Source of the DNA: an uncultured Catenibacterium sp.
GTDB lineage: Bacteria > Bacillota_I > Bacilli_A > Erysipelotrichales > Coprobacillaceae
Direction: 5' to 3'
Assembly: GCF_900764565.1 (NCBI RefSeq)
Contig: NZ_CAAFOM010000108.1
Location: 1 to 15,986, forward strand
DNA length: 15,986 bases
Shown here: one piece after another, positions 14,184 through 15,986 of the stretch
Layout of the letters: the number at the start of each line of letters is the position of its first letter
How positions within the stretch are numbered: position 1 is the first letter of the stretch
The notes under the pieces: model-generated
Seen by the model: the letters and a program-made list of their open reading frames with translations, nothing else
Told to the model about the DNA's origin: nothing
Databases searched by the model: none
Translations under genes and position numbers: made by a program

Positions 14184-14762
14184 TTATACTTTATCCTTAA
14201 TTATATTTTCTACCTCAGTAATACGTCTACCAATTCTTTTTGTTTCTATTTTCTTATATGCTTCTAGACAGGGAATAAATTCCTCTGTTCCTTCTTCTTC
14301 AATAATATCAAGTATACGCAAAATAACCTTTCTATTTACGTTGATCAGTCTATGAATGACACGAGGATCGTTTTCTTTCACATCTAAACAGAATAGTTGA
14401 TATAAGTCCTGAGCATATGTTTCTTTCTCTATCTCCCATCCCTTATCAGAAAATACCAATAATGGGAGACGTCCTTCATATTTTATTCTAAGATAATCTT
14501 CATCTATCATCCAATCAATATAATGCATAATATCAGCTAATTTCATATCATGATAATAGCCATAAGCAGGACATTCATTTAATTTCAGTTCTAATACCTT
14601 CTTATCCTTAGAACCTTTTAATATCTTAGCAAGCATATTTCTACCCGCCTTCATAATACACATATCAGCCGCTCTTAAGATCATCTTGATATCTTCTTGA
14701 GGCAATTCTTTGATATCACCTGTATCAAGAATAACAGGTATTCTATGGACTCTTCTACTCAT
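14184..14762 (-). CDS. RQC-minor-1-like DNA-binding protein
   Basis: A 192-aa soluble protein starting MSRRVHRIPVILDTGDIKEL, followed by LAKILKGSKDKKVLEL (about 44-59), CPAYGYYHDMKLADIMHYID (about 64-83) and the sheet segment GRLPLLVFSDKGWEIE (about 97-112). This looks like the winged-helix RQC domain found at the C-terminus of RecQ helicases, here as a stand-alone protein; from memory it fits the family called RQC-minor-1. The C-terminal 75 residues are helical and charged. No helicase is encoded nearby, so the partner and target are unknown; nucleic-acid binding is inferred from the fold. AAGGAG precedes the ATG by 7 nt, a promoter is visible upstream and a terminator follows, so it is a single-gene unit. 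Confidence 0.75.
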   Translation of the reverse strand: MSRRVHRIPVILDTGDIKELPQEDIKMILRAADMCIMKAGRNMLAKILKGSKDKKVLELKLNECPAYGYYHDMKLADIMHYIDWMIDEDYLRIKYEGRLPLLVFSDKGWEIEKETYAQDLYQLFCLDVKENDPRVIHRLINVNRKVILRILDIIEEEGTEEFIPCLEAYKKIETKRIGRRITEVENIIKDKV

Positions 14763-14789
14763 TGGTTATCTCCTTGCTTTCATATAAAA

Positions 14790-14818
14790 ATCTTAGCACC
14801 TCTCTATTTATCATTCAA
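14790..14818 (-). promoter_or_regulatory. Probable promoter of the RQC-minor-1-like gene
   Basis: Minus-strand TTGAAT (14818-14813) and TAAGAT (14795-14790) are 17 bp apart, each a 4/6 match. The start would be near 14783, about 20 nt before the ATG. Confidence 0.4.
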
Positions 14819-14975
14819 TACTAAAAGCCCTGAAAATAGGATTATCTTTTCTTTCTTTTCATTCAACTTTTTATTTCTTATATCCATATTGACGCATTTC
14901 TTTATCAATCGTATAATTAGTACAAAAGTAAAATCTTTAACAATATAATGTTCCCAACCCTTGTTAACTTATAAA

Positions 14976-15064
14976 TAATTGGCTTATAAATTATTTGAAA
15001 TTAATCTTAGATTTCTAGGTTGTGTTCTTATCTCAAATTACAAAAACTATAAAAAAGCCAATTA
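14976..15064. repeat. 10-bp inverted repeat around the GNAT-module promoter
   Basis: TAATTGGCTT at 14976-14985 recurs inverted as AAGCCAATTA at 15055-15064, 69 bases apart. The left copy touches a TATAAA at 14985-14990 and the right copy lies at the predicted start site just before AAGGAGG. Paired operators for an antitoxin or toxin-antitoxin complex are plausible; a leader hairpin is the alternative. Confidence 0.5.
15025..15053 (+). promoter_or_regulatory. Possible promoter of the GNAT toxin-antitoxin module
   Basis: TTCTTA, 17 bp and TATAAA lie 26 nt before the ATG. A second candidate upstream is TTGTTA (14961-14966), 18 bp and TATAAA (14985-14990). Both -35 boxes are weak, so the true start is uncertain. 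Confidence 0.35.
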
Positions 15065-15079
15065 CAAGGAGGTGTTAGT

Positions 15080-15265
15080 ATGGCTAGTTCAAGTATTACT
15101 CATAATTTTGTTATATCTAATCCTGATAGCGTAAAGCGTTTTGTAGAAGCAATTGATGAAGCTGATCGTGACCGCACACCAAAGTATACACTTCCTGGAC
15201 GTCAATTAACAGACCCACAGGAAATCTTAGCTTTAATGGAAAAAAGGAAGAAAAAACATGTCTGA
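15080..15265 (+). CDS. Putative antitoxin of a GNAT-type toxin-antitoxin pair
   Basis: A 61-aa protein with AAGGAGG 8 nt before the ATG. It starts MASSSITHNFVIS, continues with a helical, acidic stretch (DSVKRFVEAIDEADRD, about 16-31), then LPGRQLTDPQEILALMEKR and a basic tail RKKKHV. No ribbon-helix-helix or HTH is obvious, unlike the RHH antitoxins of TacT or AtaT toxins. The gene overlaps the GNAT gene by 8 nt (its stop TGA lies inside ATGTCTGA), so the two are translated together; small gene first and acetyltransferase second is the standard order for such modules. The conserved-looking LPGRQ..DP segment may be the toxin-neutralising part, which is inference. It might instead be an accessory protein of unknown role. 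Confidence 0.7.
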   Translation: MASSSITHNFVISNPDSVKRFVEAIDEADRDRTPKYTLPGRQLTDPQEILALMEKRKKKHV

Positions 15266-15866
15266 TAATTATTTAACCGTGAATATTCGAGCATATTTGA
15301 ATAAAGACGAACTGACATATATCGGAGAGGAAAGTCTTTACGATTTGCTCTCCGATTTTTCTTGTCCAAAAAATCCTGATGTGGAATACTTTTTATCACA
15401 TAATGCAATTGAATTTACTAAAAAAGATCAATCTATTACTTATCTAGTGTTTGATGCTGAAGATGCTTCCCTCGTTGGATATTTTTCACTTACGGTAAAA
15501 CCAATTTCTATCCGCACTTCAAACATCAGCAAAACAATGGCAAAAAAGCTGTCCCGTGTCAGTATTTTAAACAAAGAAACACAATCCTATACTACAGCAG
15601 CTTACTTGATTGCACAATTAGGAAAGAACTACTCTCTACCAAAGGACAAACAAATCTCTGGAAATATTCTGCTGAAATTTGCACTAGAAACTATTTCTAG
15701 TATCAAATATTCTTTAGGTGGTGTTATTGAGTTTCTTGAATGTGAAGATAACGGATTTCTTCTGAACTTTTATACACTGAATCATTTCAAACCATTTGAT
15801 ACTCGTATTACTACTTCCAAAAATACCGCTCCTCACACGCTACATCAACTTTTAAAGTTTATCTGA
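15258..15866 (+). CDS. GNAT-family acetyltransferase, putative type II toxin
   Basis: A 202-aa protein with GNAT features: a strand region TYLVFDAEDASLVGYFSL (about 61-78), the acetyl-CoA loop region AAYLIAQLGKNYSL followed by ISGNILLKFAL (about 114-143), and the late motif LECEDNGFLLNFYTLNHFKPF (about 160-180), where Tyr172 matches the general-acid Tyr of GNATs. Toxins of this class (TacT, AtaT and relatives) block translation by acetylating the amino group of aminoacyl-tRNA; that activity is inferred from family resemblance and gene order, not shown here. It starts inside the end of the 61-aa gene with AAAAGGAAG upstream. Hairpins follow the gene. A housekeeping acetyltransferase is less likely given the overlapped small partner. 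Confidence 0.78.
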   Translation: MSDNYLTVNIRAYLNKDELTYIGEESLYDLLSDFSCPKNPDVEYFLSHNAIEFTKKDQSITYLVFDAEDASLVGYFSLTVKPISIRTSNISKTMAKKLSRVSILNKETQSYTTAAYLIAQLGKNYSLPKDKQISGNILLKFALETISSIKYSLGGVIEFLECEDNGFLLNFYTLNHFKPFDTRITTSKNTAPHTLHQLLKFI

Positions 15867-15923
15867 TTAAAAAAAACACACAAAAAGCAACAGTCCGATT
15901 TGCTTATAGCATTTCAGGGTAAT

Positions 15924-15954
15924 TTAAAATAACTAGGGGTTTCCTATATTTTAA
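15924..15954 (+). repeat. Hairpin downstream of the GNAT gene
   Basis: TTAAAATA-AC-TAGG and CCTA-TATTTTAA pair as 12 bp with a two-base bulge and a 5-nt loop. There is no T run after it, so it may be an mRNA-stabilising structure or a mobile-element end rather than a simple terminator. Confidence 0.45.
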
Positions 15955-15968
15955 TTATCAAGTAGTAA

Positions 15969-15986
15969 GGGGTGAAATCTCACCCC
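15969..15986 (+). terminator. GC-rich hairpin at the right edge (possible terminator)
   Basis: GGGGTGA, loop AATC, TCACCCC form a perfect 7-bp GC-rich stem ending exactly at the window edge. A T run beyond the edge would make it the terminator of the GNAT module; this cannot be seen. Confidence 0.45.

Larger units (their letters stand above)
14763..15079. other. Divergent intergenic region between the RQC-minor-1-like gene and the GNAT module
   Basis: About 317 bases without a supportable gene. The left third holds the probable promoter of the minus-strand gene. The middle (about 14820-14960) is AT-rich; short minus-strand reading frames of 27 codons or fewer occur but have no ribosome binding site. 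The right third holds the promoter elements and inverted repeat of the GNAT module. Confidence 0.7.

Noticed and set aside
14823..14910. Short minus-strand peptides (for example MDIRNKKLNEKKEK...) in the intergenic region
   Set aside because: At most 27 codons, no ribosome binding site, and AT-rich chance composition.
1..15986. CRISPR arrays, tRNA or rRNA genes, transposases
   Set aside because: No regularly spaced repeats, cloverleaf sequences, rRNA motifs or transposase-like proteins were seen on either strand.

Overview
The window is AT-rich bacterial DNA with tightly packed genes, strong AAGGAGG-type ribosome binding sites and Bacillota-type regulators: a MarR-family repressor, YesM/YesN-like kinase and regulator, cre-like sites and GPH sugar symporters. 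It most resembles a gut-dwelling low-GC Bacillota, plausibly of the Erysipelotrichales. That placement is an inference from gene content and style; no marker gene is present.

Left part (1-4092): a sugar locus made of a GPH-family transporter followed by a GH3 glycosidase that runs off the left edge. Both are on the minus strand and are read from a promoter with an overlapping CcpA-type cre site. A divergent AraC-family regulator lies beside them. Next (4093-6376) is a MarR-headed operon: MarR, a 7-TM membrane protein of unknown family and a stand-alone flavodoxin-like protein, with a small 2-TM protein beyond a terminator. A near-ideal promoter with two copies of a palindromic operator drives it. 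A 55-aa membrane protein with its own operator-like palindrome and an XRE regulator with a membrane tail (6149-6818) follow.

Central part (6868-13468): a sugar-sensing locus on the minus strand. In transcription order it holds a MelB-type galactoside:cation symporter with its own cre-like site and terminator, a YesN-type response regulator, a YesM-type histidine kinase, a very short membrane-anchored binding-protein-like protein, and a full-length membrane-anchored homologue of the galactose/glucose-binding protein MglB. No ABC transporter genes are present, so the MglB-like protein is best read as the sensor of a three-component signalling system (binding protein, kinase, regulator). Its conserved galactose/glucose-contacting residues fit the melibiose-type transporter next door.

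Right part (13472-15986): a broken SGNH/GDSL hydrolase gene with an N-terminal frameshift and a replaced C-terminus, an RQC-minor-1-like DNA-binding protein, and a plus-strand two-gene module of a 61-aa putative antitoxin overlapping a GNAT acetyltransferase (putative type II toxin). The module is preceded by a 10-bp inverted repeat around its promoter and followed by hairpins at the window edge. No rRNA, tRNA, CRISPR array or insertion sequence was seen.
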